Part shown: positions 54,010-63,128 of the stretch, piece by piece
Numbering within the stretch: position 1 is the stretch's first letter
How the letters are laid out: each line of letters begins with the position of its first letter
DNA from: Paenarthrobacter aurescens TC1
GTDB taxonomy: Bacteria > Actinomycetota > Actinomycetes > Actinomycetales > Micrococcaceae
Direction: 5' to 3'
Assembly: GCA_000014925.1 (NCBI GenBank)
Contig: CP000474.1
Span: forward strand, 3,410,001 to 3,474,000
DNA: 64,000 nucleotides
The notes under the pieces: model-generated
Databases searched by the model: none
What the model was told of the DNA's origin: nothing
The model's input: only the letters and a program-made list of their open reading frames with translations
Made by a program: the position numbers and the translations under genes

Positions 54010-55524
54010 TCAGGTTCGTGATTGCCGTCGGGCCAACTGCTCCGAAAAGACTTTGGCCTCCCGGAATTCCGAGTCAGTCGGAGCATCTCGGGACACCGGC
54101 TCGTCACGACTATTGGAATTCCTGTTACCAGCGACAGAGTCACTGCCTGAAACTCCACGCCCTCCGACGGGATGGGAGGCGTATGAGTAGTAACTATGGG
54201 CGTATGCATCCGGGCCCTTCACTGGCAAACGATTCAGGATGACTCCAAGAATATTTGCACCGACCATGTCCATAGCGGCAAACGACTTCTTCAGTTCAGG
54301 GATCTTGACCTGTTGAGAGCCAATAACGATTACGACTCCACCGACATGCTGCGCAAGAACCGCAGCATCCGTCACGGGGAGCAAAGGCGGGCTGTCGATG
54401 ATGACTGTGTCAAAGACTCCTTCAAGCCGCTGAATCAAAGACCGCATCTGTTCAGACCCGAGCAGCTCACTAGGGTTAGGCGGGATCTGGCCAGAAGTTA
54501 GGACATACAGGTTGTCCTCACCCCACGGCTGCAGTAGGTCATTCACATCAGCGGCACCGACCAGGGCAGTGGTTAAACCTGCGTTCCTATCAAGTCCAAG
54601 ATATTCATGCACCATTGGCCTGCGAAGGTCGGCGTCGATAAGACAAACTGTGTGGCCCGACTGTGAGATGGCTATCGCCAGGTTAGTCGCCGTGGTGCTC
54701 TTTCCCTCGCCTGGAACGGAAGAAGTCACCAAAACCGTCTTTGCTTTGCCCGCAACGTTCGCAAATTGCAAGTTCGTTCTTATTTGCCTGAAAGACTCCG
54801 CTCGAGGACTTTGATGCGGTGCTTGGGTTAGTAGAGGTCGCTTGGATGATTCAGAATCCGTAGCAATCCCTCCGAGAACCGCAGCGTCCGTCACTTGACG
54901 AACGTCAACGTCACCACGGACTCGAGTGTCTAGCAAGCTACGCAACAGGGCAACGGAGACTCCGCCGACTAGCCCAACGACTAAACCAATGAGGAGATTA
55001 ATCCGCGTGTTAGGCGCCGAAGGTGATTGAGGTGCAGTTGCAGGAGCAATGACTGACAACCGAACGGGCGACGTCCCTCCGCTTTCAGGTTTCTCCAGGT
55101 CATCCACAACCTGAATCAAACTCCTGGCCACGCCCTCTGCAGTGGCAGCCGCTTGGACTGGTGACGAATCAGTCACGGAGATATTGATCAGAACGGTGTT
55201 TAGATCAGCACTGGCGATGACACGCTTGGAAAGCTCATTAGCATTCGCTTGAAGACCAAGACGGTCAATAACGGGCTGAAGAACTACAGGAGATTTAACG
55301 GTTTTCACATAAGACTGAACTCGGGCTTGGCTAAAGGTATTGCCCTGCTGGAGTTCACTTACCGTGCCAGACCCCTGGATAGCCACAAATAGCTGGGTCT
55401 CAGCTGTATAGGTCGGTTTTACAAGAAGCGAGGCGGCGCCTCCACCCAACAGCCCGAGAAGGCAGCACAGGACGACGAGCATCCAGCTGCGGCGTAAGAC
55501 GCGCGTATAGTCATGCAGGTCCAA
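54010..55524 (-). CDS. Wzz/BY-kinase: polysaccharide co-polymerase with tyrosine autokinase
   Basis: 504 aa, fusion type usual in actinobacteria. N-terminal Wzz domain with two membrane helices (MLVVLCCLLGLLGGGAASLL and INLLIGLVVGLVGGVSVALL) around an extracytoplasmic part, then a BacA/CpsD-type kinase: Walker A VTSSVPGEGKSTTATNL, Walker A' VCLIDADLRRP, Walker B FDTVIIDSPPLLPVTD. A tyrosine cluster (AHSYYSYAS) near residue 450 is the expected autophosphorylation site. It controls chain length and activity of Wzy-dependent export. TTG start at 55524 with GGGGG 8 nt upstream. The upstream 55525-55749 shows no other gene. Confidence 0.9.
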   Translation of the reverse strand: MDLHDYTRVLRRSWMLVVLCCLLGLLGGGAASLLVKPTYTAETQLFVAIQGSGTVSELQQGNTFSQARVQSYVKTVKSPVVLQPVIDRLGLQANANELSKRVIASADLNTVLINISVTDSSPVQAAATAEGVARSLIQVVDDLEKPESGGTSPVRLSVIAPATAPQSPSAPNTRINLLIGLVVGLVGGVSVALLRSLLDTRVRGDVDVRQVTDAAVLGGIATDSESSKRPLLTQAPHQSPRAESFRQIRTNLQFANVAGKAKTVLVTSSVPGEGKSTTATNLAIAISQSGHTVCLIDADLRRPMVHEYLGLDRNAGLTTALVGAADVNDLLQPWGEDNLYVLTSGQIPPNPSELLGSEQMRSLIQRLEGVFDTVIIDSPPLLPVTDAAVLAQHVGGVVIVIGSQQVKIPELKKSFAAMDMVGANILGVILNRLPVKGPDAYAHSYYSYASHPVGGRGVSGSDSVAGNRNSNSRDEPVSRDAPTDSEFREAKVFSEQLARRQSRT

Positions 55525-55749
55525 ATCCTGATCCCCCTGGTTTGCAGCCGCGTATGACTGCTGCCAATCTACTGAAAGTTGCTCCGCGTTCGCTCCATGC
55601 TACAGGGGCTGGCGGCGTGAGCCTGAATTTTGCGTCGGCCAAAGTCCACAAGGACGTTGCCTTCCTTCGCCATCGCGTACGGACAACGTATTTTGTTAGT
55701 GCTTAGGTGACTCCTGCCATGGTCGGATAACAAGAGCAGGCATCTGGTT

Positions 55750-56808
55750 CTATGGCTTCGGCCGAATCACGCCGTCCGCGAAGAGCACGTCTTCCCAAGA
55801 TCGGCGGCAGTCTGCCTCACGGCTTTCTGCCGTCCATAGCCCGGTGCCATCGACGCTTCGACTCACTCGAAGAATCGCACCAACCAACCCGTCGTAGTCG
55901 CCGCGCTCCGCTAAGGCATCGGGGCGTAGGCTCTCGCACATTGCCCCGCCTGAGAATCCAACGACACGTACCCCCATCGTCAACGCAAGTTGGACCGTAC
56001 CGCTCTCCGTGACGGCTTCGTATGGAGCTAGCAAGATGTCCGTCCATTGCAATGCCTCAGCTAGATCCTTGTCATCGATCCACTTGTCTCCGGAGCGATT
56101 CTCAACGACTAGTGAAGTCGTTTCTGGAAGGTCTACAACGGCGGGACGGACGAGCATACGCAATGTCGCAGGCACCGGCAAGCCGTCGAGCGCATTGATA
56201 AGTTCCTCCAAGCTGCGAAACTTATCCCGCTCCAGGCGGCCCATGATCAAAAGACGGATACCCTTCCCGTTTACGTCACGGCGAGTATGTCGAGCTCCGA
56301 CGCGTGATTTCCAACCGGCATAGGGTGGATGCACAACAACCTGAGCATCAATTTGGCACAAATTGAAGAGAGCGGCACGGAGGTTTTCCGAATGTACAAC
56401 GGGACGAACCCTAGCCAGAAGCCAAGTCTCGAGGACACGCCGAGCACCCGAAGGCCAGCGGCTGGGTTCGGGGTTGTGAACAATGTATATAACGGAACCG
56501 GGTCTAAAATAGGGCACGAGTCCCAGTAGGAACCGCTGGTAGGTTCGCGCCCACACGATCACGACGGGCTGTCGAGCTGAAATAGCTAAACACAGTTTGA
56601 GGACACTTAGAATTTCACGGACTATCATCCACGGCGCTACCCGTTCGAACCTCGGACGCAAGGCGTATGGGGTGTGCTTCAGTCTATGATCAGCTGGCCC
56701 CACAAAGAGTGTTTCGGGGACTCCTTTGATGAGCACTCCATGAAGCTCTTCCCCATATGGGTTCGATGCATCGCTATCAAATACGAAGAGGCGATTGTGT
56801 GCGCTCAC
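55750..56808 (-). CDS. Glycosyltransferase (GT-B-like)
   Basis: 352 aa. A Rossmann-like N-terminal half (FVFDSDASNPYGEELHGVLI, VIVWARTYQRFLLGLVPYFR, SVIYIVHNPEPSRWPSGARR) and a C-terminal half with RLLIMGRLERDKFRSLEELI, TDILLAPYEAVTESGTVQLA and MGVRVVGFSGGAMCE. The layout is that of GT-B glycosyltransferases (GT4-like), with a glutamate in the nucleotide-sugar region (VTESGTVQL). It starts at GTG 56808, overlapping the upstream stop by 4 bp (GTGA). Sugar specificity cannot be read from sequence. Confidence 0.75.
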   Translation of the reverse strand: MSAHNRLFVFDSDASNPYGEELHGVLIKGVPETLFVGPADHRLKHTPYALRPRFERVAPWMIVREILSVLKLCLAISARQPVVIVWARTYQRFLLGLVPYFRPGSVIYIVHNPEPSRWPSGARRVLETWLLARVRPVVHSENLRAALFNLCQIDAQVVVHPPYAGWKSRVGARHTRRDVNGKGIRLLIMGRLERDKFRSLEELINALDGLPVPATLRMLVRPAVVDLPETTSLVVENRSGDKWIDDKDLAEALQWTDILLAPYEAVTESGTVQLALTMGVRVVGFSGGAMCESLRPDALAERGDYDGLVGAILRVSRSVDGTGLWTAESREADCRRSWEDVLFADGVIRPKP

Positions 56809-57827
56809 GAGGCGGTCTTCCCAACTTCTCGGTGTTCTCTCCGCAGCCGTTCCGTGACTTCGCGGTACCAGCGCCCACTTCTAGATGCGATTTGGCTGGA
56901 GGCCGCACGACATTCATCGTCAAACTCTTCCGCTGAGATCGCGGCAACATCAGTCAGCGCCGCAATCGCCGATGGGACGCTGCCTGCCTGAAATGTGCGG
57001 ATACCTTGATTGGTAGGCGAGAGATACGGCATAAGCCCTACTCGGGAAGCGACGACGAACACTCCTTTGGACATAGCTTCTTGAGCTGACAAGCAGGCTG
57101 CTTCGCCGTAAATTGATGGGACGACGAAGATGTCGCCAGGATTTAGCCAGTCCGGCCCACGGAGTCCCTCGACAAGCCAAGGTGCAAGGGACGCTTCTAG
57201 GGATTTAATGTACGATCGGTCGTTCTCAAGGGACTCTCCAAGAGCCACCTCGCACACATAACCCAAAGCGCTCATTTGGCGAAATACGGCAGGAAGTATG
57301 TGAAGACCTTTCGACCTGTCAGGCCTCGCATAGCATTTGATAGTCCTTTGGCGCAATGACCCGGCCGAAATCATCACTTCTTCAGTCTGTGGCGTTGCCA
57401 ACCAACTTGGCGTAATTGCGTCACCGCGAAGGGCTCGAAGCCCAGGCTCTACAGCAATAGCCTGATCGAACTCTTTCAGAATCACTTTCAAAATGCGTTC
57501 TCGCAACTTGTTTTTCGGATAATTGTGAAGGATGGCGATTGTTCTGCATGAAGCTCCGGAGGCCCTTAGCCGACGAGCCAATCGAAGGGTGTAGAGGTGG
57601 CTGGCATTGGCGTTCGAGACAAGGACTACGCTCTTTGAAGTGATGGCACGATCCGCCTCGTCCAGCTCACACACCAGAGTTTGCGCTGGCACGTTTATGC
57701 AATCACGTCCTGTTGCTGGCATAACCAGTACTAAGTCTTCACGTTCTTCGCCAAGACAACGGAGCAGCTCTTCCAAGACAACTTGCCCACCACCACGGAC
57801 CTCATAAGGATCAACTAGTGCTATCAA
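56805..57827 (-). CDS. Glycosyltransferase family 4-like protein
   Basis: 340 aa. Start is TTG 57827 inside the previous gene's stop (TTGA), with GGAG a few nt upstream. Family 4 marks: DPYEVRGGGQVVLEELLRCL at the N terminus, ARPDRSKGLHILPAVFRQMS, then VVPSIYGEAACLSAQEAMSK with the EX7E-type site (E-A-A-C-L-S-A-Q-E) and GVFVVASRVGLMPYLSPTNQ. It probably transfers a sugar from a nucleotide donor onto the lipid-linked repeat unit at the inner membrane face. Confidence 0.82.
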   Translation of the reverse strand: MIALVDPYEVRGGGQVVLEELLRCLGEEREDLVLVMPATGRDCINVPAQTLVCELDEADRAITSKSVVLVSNANASHLYTLRLARRLRASGASCRTIAILHNYPKNKLRERILKVILKEFDQAIAVEPGLRALRGDAITPSWLATPQTEEVMISAGSLRQRTIKCYARPDRSKGLHILPAVFRQMSALGYVCEVALGESLENDRSYIKSLEASLAPWLVEGLRGPDWLNPGDIFVVPSIYGEAACLSAQEAMSKGVFVVASRVGLMPYLSPTNQGIRTFQAGSVPSAIAALTDVAAISAEEFDDECRAASSQIASRSGRWYREVTERLRREHREVGKTAS

Positions 57828-58627
57828 CTTCCATCTCCCACAACCGCGTAATAGGCAACTCGAGCCGTGCGGCTCGTTGAGAATTTCCTTGCCTGCCGCC
57901 GCACCATCGCCAAGAGGTAGCGACCCACGAGTGCAGGCAACGGAAGCCCAGCACGGCCAGCAATGACGTCGTGGTTTCGGCGGCTTGTACGCCAGTAGTT
58001 CCAGCTGAGCCAGGCATCGTGAGTGTAAAGCACCACGTCCAAAGGCGAGTTACGAATAGGGCCTTTCATGGCAAGCCTCTTGAACAACTCAAGGTCTTGT
58101 GCTCGAACGAGGCTAGTGTCGTATAGACCTACCTCATCCAAGGCTGAGCGGCGAATCAGTGAGCCAGTATGGCACACCGCCATTGTCGATCGACGGAACT
58201 CATCTGCAACATCCCCCGCCAGTAAAGGGTATTTACGATGCCGCCAGTAGACACCTCGCTTCGTGACAGCAATACATTGCCCACTGGCGGCAACAAGATC
58301 AGGTTGGGATTCCATCAAAGCGAGAGGAATCTCGATCCTGCCCGGCAAAGCGACGTCATCCGCATCTTGAATGGCGATATATCTGCCTTTCGCATTGGCG
58401 ATTCCGAAGTTACGCGAAGCTCCTCGCCCACGAGATTCAGCATTTTCCAGCAGACGAACCCGCGCATCACTGAAGCTCAAAACTTCTGCGCGAGTACCGT
58501 CGGTTGATCCATCATTGATAACAATAATTTCATCATCATCACCGAGAACTTTAAGAAGACTACTAATGCAATTTCCAATACGAAGCTCCTCGTTTCGCGC
58601 GGCTATTACAACACTAATGCGAACGCT
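57824..58627 (-). CDS. Glycosyltransferase family 2
   Basis: 267 aa from GTG 58627 (AGGTG upstream), overlapping the Wzy stop by 14 bp; the frame is open to 58699 but those codons shadow the upstream gene. GT-A fold marks: RISVVIAARNEELRIGNCIS, IIVINDGSTDGTRAEVLSFS, NAESRGRGASRNFGIANAKG and YIAIQDADDVALPGRIEIPL (DxD-like QDADD). A C-terminal part reads WLSWNYWRTSRRNHDVIAGR. Sugar unknown. Confidence 0.87.
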   Translation of the reverse strand, partial: SVRISVVIAARNEELRIGNCISSLLKVLGDDDEIIVINDGSTDGTRAEVLSFSDARVRLLENAESRGRGASRNFGIANAKGRYIAIQDADDVALPGRIEIPLALMESQPDLVAASGQCIAVTKRGVYWRHRKYPLLAGDVADEFRRSTMAVCHTGSLIRRSALDEVGLYDTSLVRAQDLELFKRLAMKGPIRNSPLDVVLYTHDAWLSWNYWRTSRRNHDVIAGRAGLPLPALVGRYLLAMVRRQARKFSTSRTARVAYYAVVGDGS

Positions 58628-59843
58628 CACCCAAAGCACCTTTCTCAAATATAATATACAATGCCAAAAGTATATAAAGCGGCCAAAAACGAAGATCACT
58701 TGCGGGAGAAAACATCAGGTCCCAGATAGCACGCAGTGAAACGAAAAGTCCGACAAATGTTAGGTTCGATGGAATCCAGACGGATCGGAAGGCGGCAACG
58801 ACAAAAAGGACCACCGCAGCGAAGCCCGCTATCAGGCCAAATAGACCCAGGTGGAGCCAAAGATCAGCCGCAATTGAGTGTAGTTCTGCACCGTGCAAAA
58901 CATTCTGGGAAACGTACAAAGAATTTGGATCTCGACTCACCTGGCTGAATGAGTTACGAATAATTGCGGCTTGTTCCGCTGTGACAGAATCCGAGATTAC
59001 GAAGCGCCAAGGATCCTGAAAGACTAGAGACAAGTTTCCCCCTGATTCAGGCCGGGCAGCCCTGAGGATCGAAAGGGGGCCATACTCCGTTTGCATTAAC
59101 ATTGTCTGCTGTATCGACGAACCCAACGCTCCTACTATCGCCAGCTGAAAGGCGGCTATCGCGGCGAGGCCTGAACCAACAACCGCCATGGCAGTTTTCC
59201 TAGTACGAGTCCGACCCCCTCGGGCCAGGAGTTCTACCGTCGCAGCTATGACGAGCATTGCAATGATTCCTCGGGTACCATTCAACGCGGAAACAATAAT
59301 CAGCACTGTGAGAACTGGGAGTCGCCAAGCGAAAGACCACTTGTGGATTGCAACTAACGCACCGACTGTCACCCATAGCGATAACGAGTATTTCCAGTCA
59401 TTCCCTTGACTTGACCGAGCAATCCAGTCGAAAACTAGTGGTGCGGGTATGGCAATCAGTATCGAGTTTCGAAGTCCGAGATGTTGCGTCGACCATGCCA
59501 GCGCTGCAACAGACAGCAGCAAGCTAACAGGCCGGGCCAACCAGTCCCACGAGGGGACCGTCCCGGCACTCCCACCTGCGACGAAGTTCGCGAGAGAAGC
59601 ACCAATTATGACCAACATTCCAAGTATCGCAAAAACCTTAAGCCCCGGTGTTTGGCGCACTATTGGCGCCAGGACGGGGAACATAATCAGGAATGCCAAA
59701 GCGGAGCCGGTAAAAACACTGATGCCAGGCAGGGGCAGTAACGCCGTAGCCCCCACTCCTAAGGCAACATACCTATCCAGCGTCACCGGGGCGGACGAAC
59801 CTATCTTCAGCGAAGTTGCGAGTATCCGATCAGAAACCATCAT
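58614..59843 (-). CDS. Wzy-like polysaccharide polymerase (O-antigen polymerase family)
   Basis: 409-aa polytopic protein with 10-12 hydrophobic segments and a large outer loop (residues about 255-335) containing DPWRFVISDSVTAEQAAIIR and NVLHGAELHSIAADLWLHLG. That loop with H-x-x-x-D...GL is typical of Wzy_C/O-antigen ligase or polymerase proteins. With the flippase next door and the Wzz-kinase downstream it is best read as the Wzy polymerase of this cluster. ATG 59843, 7 bp from the stop of the flippase gene. Sequence divergence is normal for Wzy, so assignment is by topology and context. Confidence 0.75.
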   Translation of the reverse strand: MMVSDRILATSLKIGSSAPVTLDRYVALGVGATALLPLPGISVFTGSALAFLIMFPVLAPIVRQTPGLKVFAILGMLVIIGASLANFVAGGSAGTVPSWDWLARPVSLLLSVAALAWSTQHLGLRNSILIAIPAPLVFDWIARSSQGNDWKYSLSLWVTVGALVAIHKWSFAWRLPVLTVLIIVSALNGTRGIIAMLVIAATVELLARGGRTRTRKTAMAVVGSGLAAIAAFQLAIVGALGSSIQQTMLMQTEYGPLSILRAARPESGGNLSLVFQDPWRFVISDSVTAEQAAIIRNSFSQVSRDPNSLYVSQNVLHGAELHSIAADLWLHLGLFGLIAGFAAVVLFVVAAFRSVWIPSNLTFVGLFVSLRAIWDLMFSPASDLRFWPLYILLALYIIFEKGALGERSH

Positions 59844-59849
59844 GGCAGA

Positions 59850-61175
59850 TCACACCGTCTTCCTGAGGAGTAGCCAGGCTCCAGGGATAACTTGACACAC
59901 GAGTATCGATATCGCCGTAGCCAAAGCTGGCCCTCCTGAACCCAGTATCGGAATAAATGCAAAGCTGAGGGCAAATTTAGAAGCAAACATGAGCACTAGC
60001 AGGAAGGCTTGCACTTTGAGGGCCCGCCCCTGCATCATCGACATGCCGAGCGGAAGCTGAATCGCCTGTACAACGAATGCGGCCGAGAGGCATAAAATAA
60101 GTGAGGTTGTAAGCTCAATCTTGTCACCGGCTACAAGGCTCACAAACCACGGGCTGATTAAGTAAAGGCCACCGCTTACAACCAGCGCAACCGCGCCGAA
60201 ACTTGCGGTCATTGCCCACGGACGCGTGGCCTCGCCACGAAATCGACGCTTGGCGAATATTGGCCACAACGATAGTCCGGTGGCGGAAAGAAGTGCCAGA
60301 GCCGGCGAAAACATTTGAGCGGCAAGCGAGTACGAAGCGACGTCATCCGTGGTTGCAACCTGGCTCAGAATCAAACGGTCAGTCGACAGCGCCAACGGGT
60401 TTGCAACAAGAATTATCATCATTGGCCAAGCGGCAGAGAATAGCTTCTCTTCCCTGTGTGCAGCCTCGGGATGTCGATAAAGCTCTAAGCTAAACGGGAG
60501 CCGCACAGATCTTACACCGTAGATTGCCCCCAGAAAACACATGGCAAGAAGTGCGATTGATGGTGTCACAGGAGCCAACGATGCGCTGTGTAGCGCCACA
60601 ACGGTTGCAACTACAACAAGAGCAGTAACCGGCTGAATCAGCTGGATGAAAATCCAGGTACTAGTCCGTCCGGTACCCACAAGCATCTTGGATAAAATCG
60701 AAAATGGAATGGTCACGCAGTAGACCGCCAGTGCCAGCATCAAAATGCCGCCCGGCATGTCCAGCCACGATAGATTGCCCGCCACGGCCCAAATCAAACC
60801 AGCTAGAGCCAAAAACACGCACAGCATCATCGGGATCGTAGTTACGCGCAGTGAATGCGCTAGGCGACTCCTCAGTTTCAGGCGGGCGGGCCTGCGGCTG
60901 CGCGTCCCGTCGCCTGCTGACCTGTCCCCGGAGTCCGAGTACTCAGCAGCCCAGTTAGTGACGGCACCACCAAATCCAAGGTCCAAGAACGCAAGCAGCG
61001 GAAGGAGGCTGGCTACCAGGGTGTAGCCGGCGTAGTCTTCAACCGACGCCCCCTGGATTAGTATTCCGGCCGTCAGCAGACTGCATGCGATAGAAATGGG
61101 GTAGGTGAATAAACGCGCTGCCAGTGGACCCGCCAAATGACGGGCCCCAGACCACGATTTGCCTGGTGATGTCAC
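59850..61175 (-). CDS. Wzx-like oligosaccharide flippase
   Basis: 441 aa, about 12-14 membrane helices, MATE/Wzx superfamily. N-terminal ARLFTYPISIACSLLTAGIL and EDYAGYTLVASLLPLLAFLD followed by LGFGGAVTNWAAEYS, a pattern of RfbX/Wzx proteins; central LILSQVATTDDVASYSLAAQ and ATGLSLWPIFAKRRFRGEAT. It should flip undecaprenyl-linked repeat units to the outer face. GTG 61175 overlaps the upstream GT2 stop by 4 bp (GTGA). Confidence 0.83.
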   Translation of the reverse strand: MTSPGKSWSGARHLAGPLAARLFTYPISIACSLLTAGILIQGASVEDYAGYTLVASLLPLLAFLDLGFGGAVTNWAAEYSDSGDRSAGDGTRSRRPARLKLRSRLAHSLRVTTIPMMLCVFLALAGLIWAVAGNLSWLDMPGGILMLALAVYCVTIPFSILSKMLVGTGRTSTWIFIQLIQPVTALVVVATVVALHSASLAPVTPSIALLAMCFLGAIYGVRSVRLPFSLELYRHPEAAHREEKLFSAAWPMMIILVANPLALSTDRLILSQVATTDDVASYSLAAQMFSPALALLSATGLSLWPIFAKRRFRGEATRPWAMTASFGAVALVVSGGLYLISPWFVSLVAGDKIELTTSLILCLSAAFVVQAIQLPLGMSMMQGRALKVQAFLLVLMFASKFALSFAFIPILGSGGPALATAISILVCQVIPGAWLLLRKTV

Positions 61176-62038
61176 TTGCCACCAGCAAGTGACGCAGCCG
61201 CTCTTCGGCCAGCGGATAGAGTTCGCTTCAGCCCTAGGGCGACTTTCAGCAGCCGAACGGCGAACGCTACTGTAAATCCGGCAATGTGACCATTGTATTT
61301 CCGGTGAAGGCGAACGCGGGCATCGAGAGAGTAGTCGAGAGCTTTCGGTGATTTACCCCTATGACCTTGACTGCCGTGGTGAACTACCTTGACCTGACTA
61401 TCAAAGAATAATTTGGCAGAGTCTTGCAGGCGAAAGCACAGGTCCGCCTCCTCTCCATAAAGGAAAAACTCCTCATCAAAGCCATCGACTGCATCAAGCA
61501 GCTCACTAGAGATCGAAAAAACAGCACCTCTCAGATAGTAAAGGGCAATTTTTCGCTTTTGACGACGTGCTGGAAAACCAAACATGTCGAATACTTCCTG
61601 AGTTACCGTACGCATGTAGAGCGAATCGCTTCGAGTCTGCTCGCTACCATCAAGGTTGACAAGCATAGGTGCCCAAATTATTTCTCGCGTCAACTTCTTA
61701 TTGCGAGATATTATTGTCTCAAAAAGCAATTCATCAAGATCAACATCTGGATTGATTAGAAGAATCCGATTGAAGTCATACCGACTGCACACGGCATTCA
61801 CAGCGGCTCCAAAGCCAATGTTGCCTTGGGGCGACGAGTGATATGTTACCCCCCCGGTATAGTCAAGATTTAGTGAGCTATTATCCCAGACAACTATTTT
61901 GGTCGACTCCAGCGTTTCTCGCGTTCGTCCTTCTACGAGTGCCTCAAGCTGCCTTAGTGTGTTTCTTGTATCCTCTAAGTTGGCGTAGGTGATGACTAGT
62001 ACCAACAAACCAGTTTTATCTAAGCCATGATCATGCAT
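61172..62038 (-). CDS. Glycosyltransferase family 2, rhamnosyltransferase-like
   Basis: 288 aa from ATG 62038; the open frame to 62143 overlaps the neighbour. GT2 marks: GLLVLVITYANLEDTRNTLR, KIVVWDNSSLNLDY, SSPQGNIGFGAAVNAVCSRY, ILLINPDVDLDELLFETIIS (DxD as NPDVD) and DGFDEEFFLYGEEADLCFRL (E-x-x-D-x-x-R). The two last motifs are characteristic of RfbF/WsaF-like rhamnosyltransferases, which would suit the nearby dTDP-rhamnose genes. Overlaps the upstream gene by 8 bp. Codons here are visibly AT-richer than in the surface island. Confidence 0.85.
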   Translation of the reverse strand: MHDHGLDKTGLLVLVITYANLEDTRNTLRQLEALVEGRTRETLESTKIVVWDNSSLNLDYTGGVTYHSSPQGNIGFGAAVNAVCSRYDFNRILLINPDVDLDELLFETIISRNKKLTREIIWAPMLVNLDGSEQTRSDSLYMRTVTQEVFDMFGFPARRQKRKIALYYLRGAVFSISSELLDAVDGFDEEFFLYGEEADLCFRLQDSAKLFFDSQVKVVHHGSQGHRGKSPKALDYSLDARVRLHRKYNGHIAGFTVAFAVRLLKVALGLKRTLSAGRRAAASLAGGK

Positions 62039-63128
62039 TCTGGTTCTCCGAATTATGGTTTTCGCTGCGTGTTCTAGTCCACACCTCATCAAGGACCTTT
62101 TCCAAGGTCTTTGAGAAGGTCTGCATGTTAAACCAACGTGCAACTTCGAGCACTTGCTCTTGAGGTATCGCAGCAGCTTTTTTCACGGCGGCATGTACCG
62201 AAACCGGGTCATGAGAATCCAGCCAGACTCCGATGCCCAAAGTCTCAATGTCCAACGGCATCCAGTCGTTCCTGGTCATGACAACGGGCCGGCCGAGAGC
62301 CAAGGCATCCGAAAACTCCGTCAGGCCGGAAAGCATGGAAGGATCGAGCAGAGGAATAATCACCACCTGCGACTTGGCCATTAGGGCCATGACCTCCGGA
62401 TACGATGGACGACCTGCACTCTCAGTGAGCTCTCCTTGTCGGAACGCCGCCGCAACATCGCCGTCGAGAATGTAACCGTCGAGTTGTCCGGATCCAGCGA
62501 GCTTCCTCAAAGACTTATAGTCGCGATTCGTCTTGCCTGCCGCTATGAAGTCGGCCTGCACCTCGGCTAGGCCAACGTCATATTGAGTCCACGAAAGATC
62601 AGGACCCCAACCCGCCACGGTGATGGTGGTAGGGGGTACCCCATCTAATTCCATGAGTTGCTTTATTCGATCACTGAAAACAAGCACTGCATCTGCTGGC
62701 TCAAGACACCACTTCGCCCAACGCGATATTGGGTAGCTGTGCACCAGTACGACGTACGGGATTCGAACAAGGCGCAGCCTTTTTAACAGTCCAATCAGGG
62801 TCCCTGTCTTAGGATTCGCTGCGTAGACCAAACTGCCACTATTGACCCCAGTCAAGGCCCAGGCAGCTTGTATAGGATCGCCGACCAACCGTTCAACCTG
62901 CCCGATTATAAGTCGGAGAAGTCTGTGTTTCTCACCTACATGGTTAAGGCAAATGTCGGTAACGGAAGCGCGCCAATTGTCGGAGAGATTCCAAAGCCCC
63001 CACAAGTGTTGGGCAGGATATAACTGACTCTGAATGAGGCGCTGTGCTTCTTTCATTCGGTAGCTATTGATTAAGACAACACGCTTATGGGATGCAACGC
63101 TTCGAAGCTTCTTAGATCTGCCTATCAC
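62031..63128 (-). CDS. Glycosyltransferase (GT-B-like)
   Basis: 365 aa. N-terminal VVLINSYRMKEAQRLIQSQL and a YPAQHLWGLWNLSD segment, then PYVVLVHSYPISRWAKWCLE and DAVLVFSDRIKQLMELDGVP. The C-terminal half has DFIAAGKTNRDYKSLRKLAG, VVIIPLLDPSMLSGLTEFSD (family-4/1-like nucleotide site) and ALALGRPVVMTRNDWMPLDI. This fits glycosyltransferases of the GT4 or GT1 type. GTG 63128 overlaps the previous gene by 17 bp. Specificity unknown. Confidence 0.75.
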   Translation of the reverse strand: MIGRSKKLRSVASHKRVVLINSYRMKEAQRLIQSQLYPAQHLWGLWNLSDNWRASVTDICLNHVGEKHRLLRLIIGQVERLVGDPIQAAWALTGVNSGSLVYAANPKTGTLIGLLKRLRLVRIPYVVLVHSYPISRWAKWCLEPADAVLVFSDRIKQLMELDGVPPTTITVAGWGPDLSWTQYDVGLAEVQADFIAAGKTNRDYKSLRKLAGSGQLDGYILDGDVAAAFRQGELTESAGRPSYPEVMALMAKSQVVIIPLLDPSMLSGLTEFSDALALGRPVVMTRNDWMPLDIETLGIGVWLDSHDPVSVHAAVKKAAAIPQEQVLEVARWFNMQTFSKTLEKVLDEVWTRTRSENHNSENQNA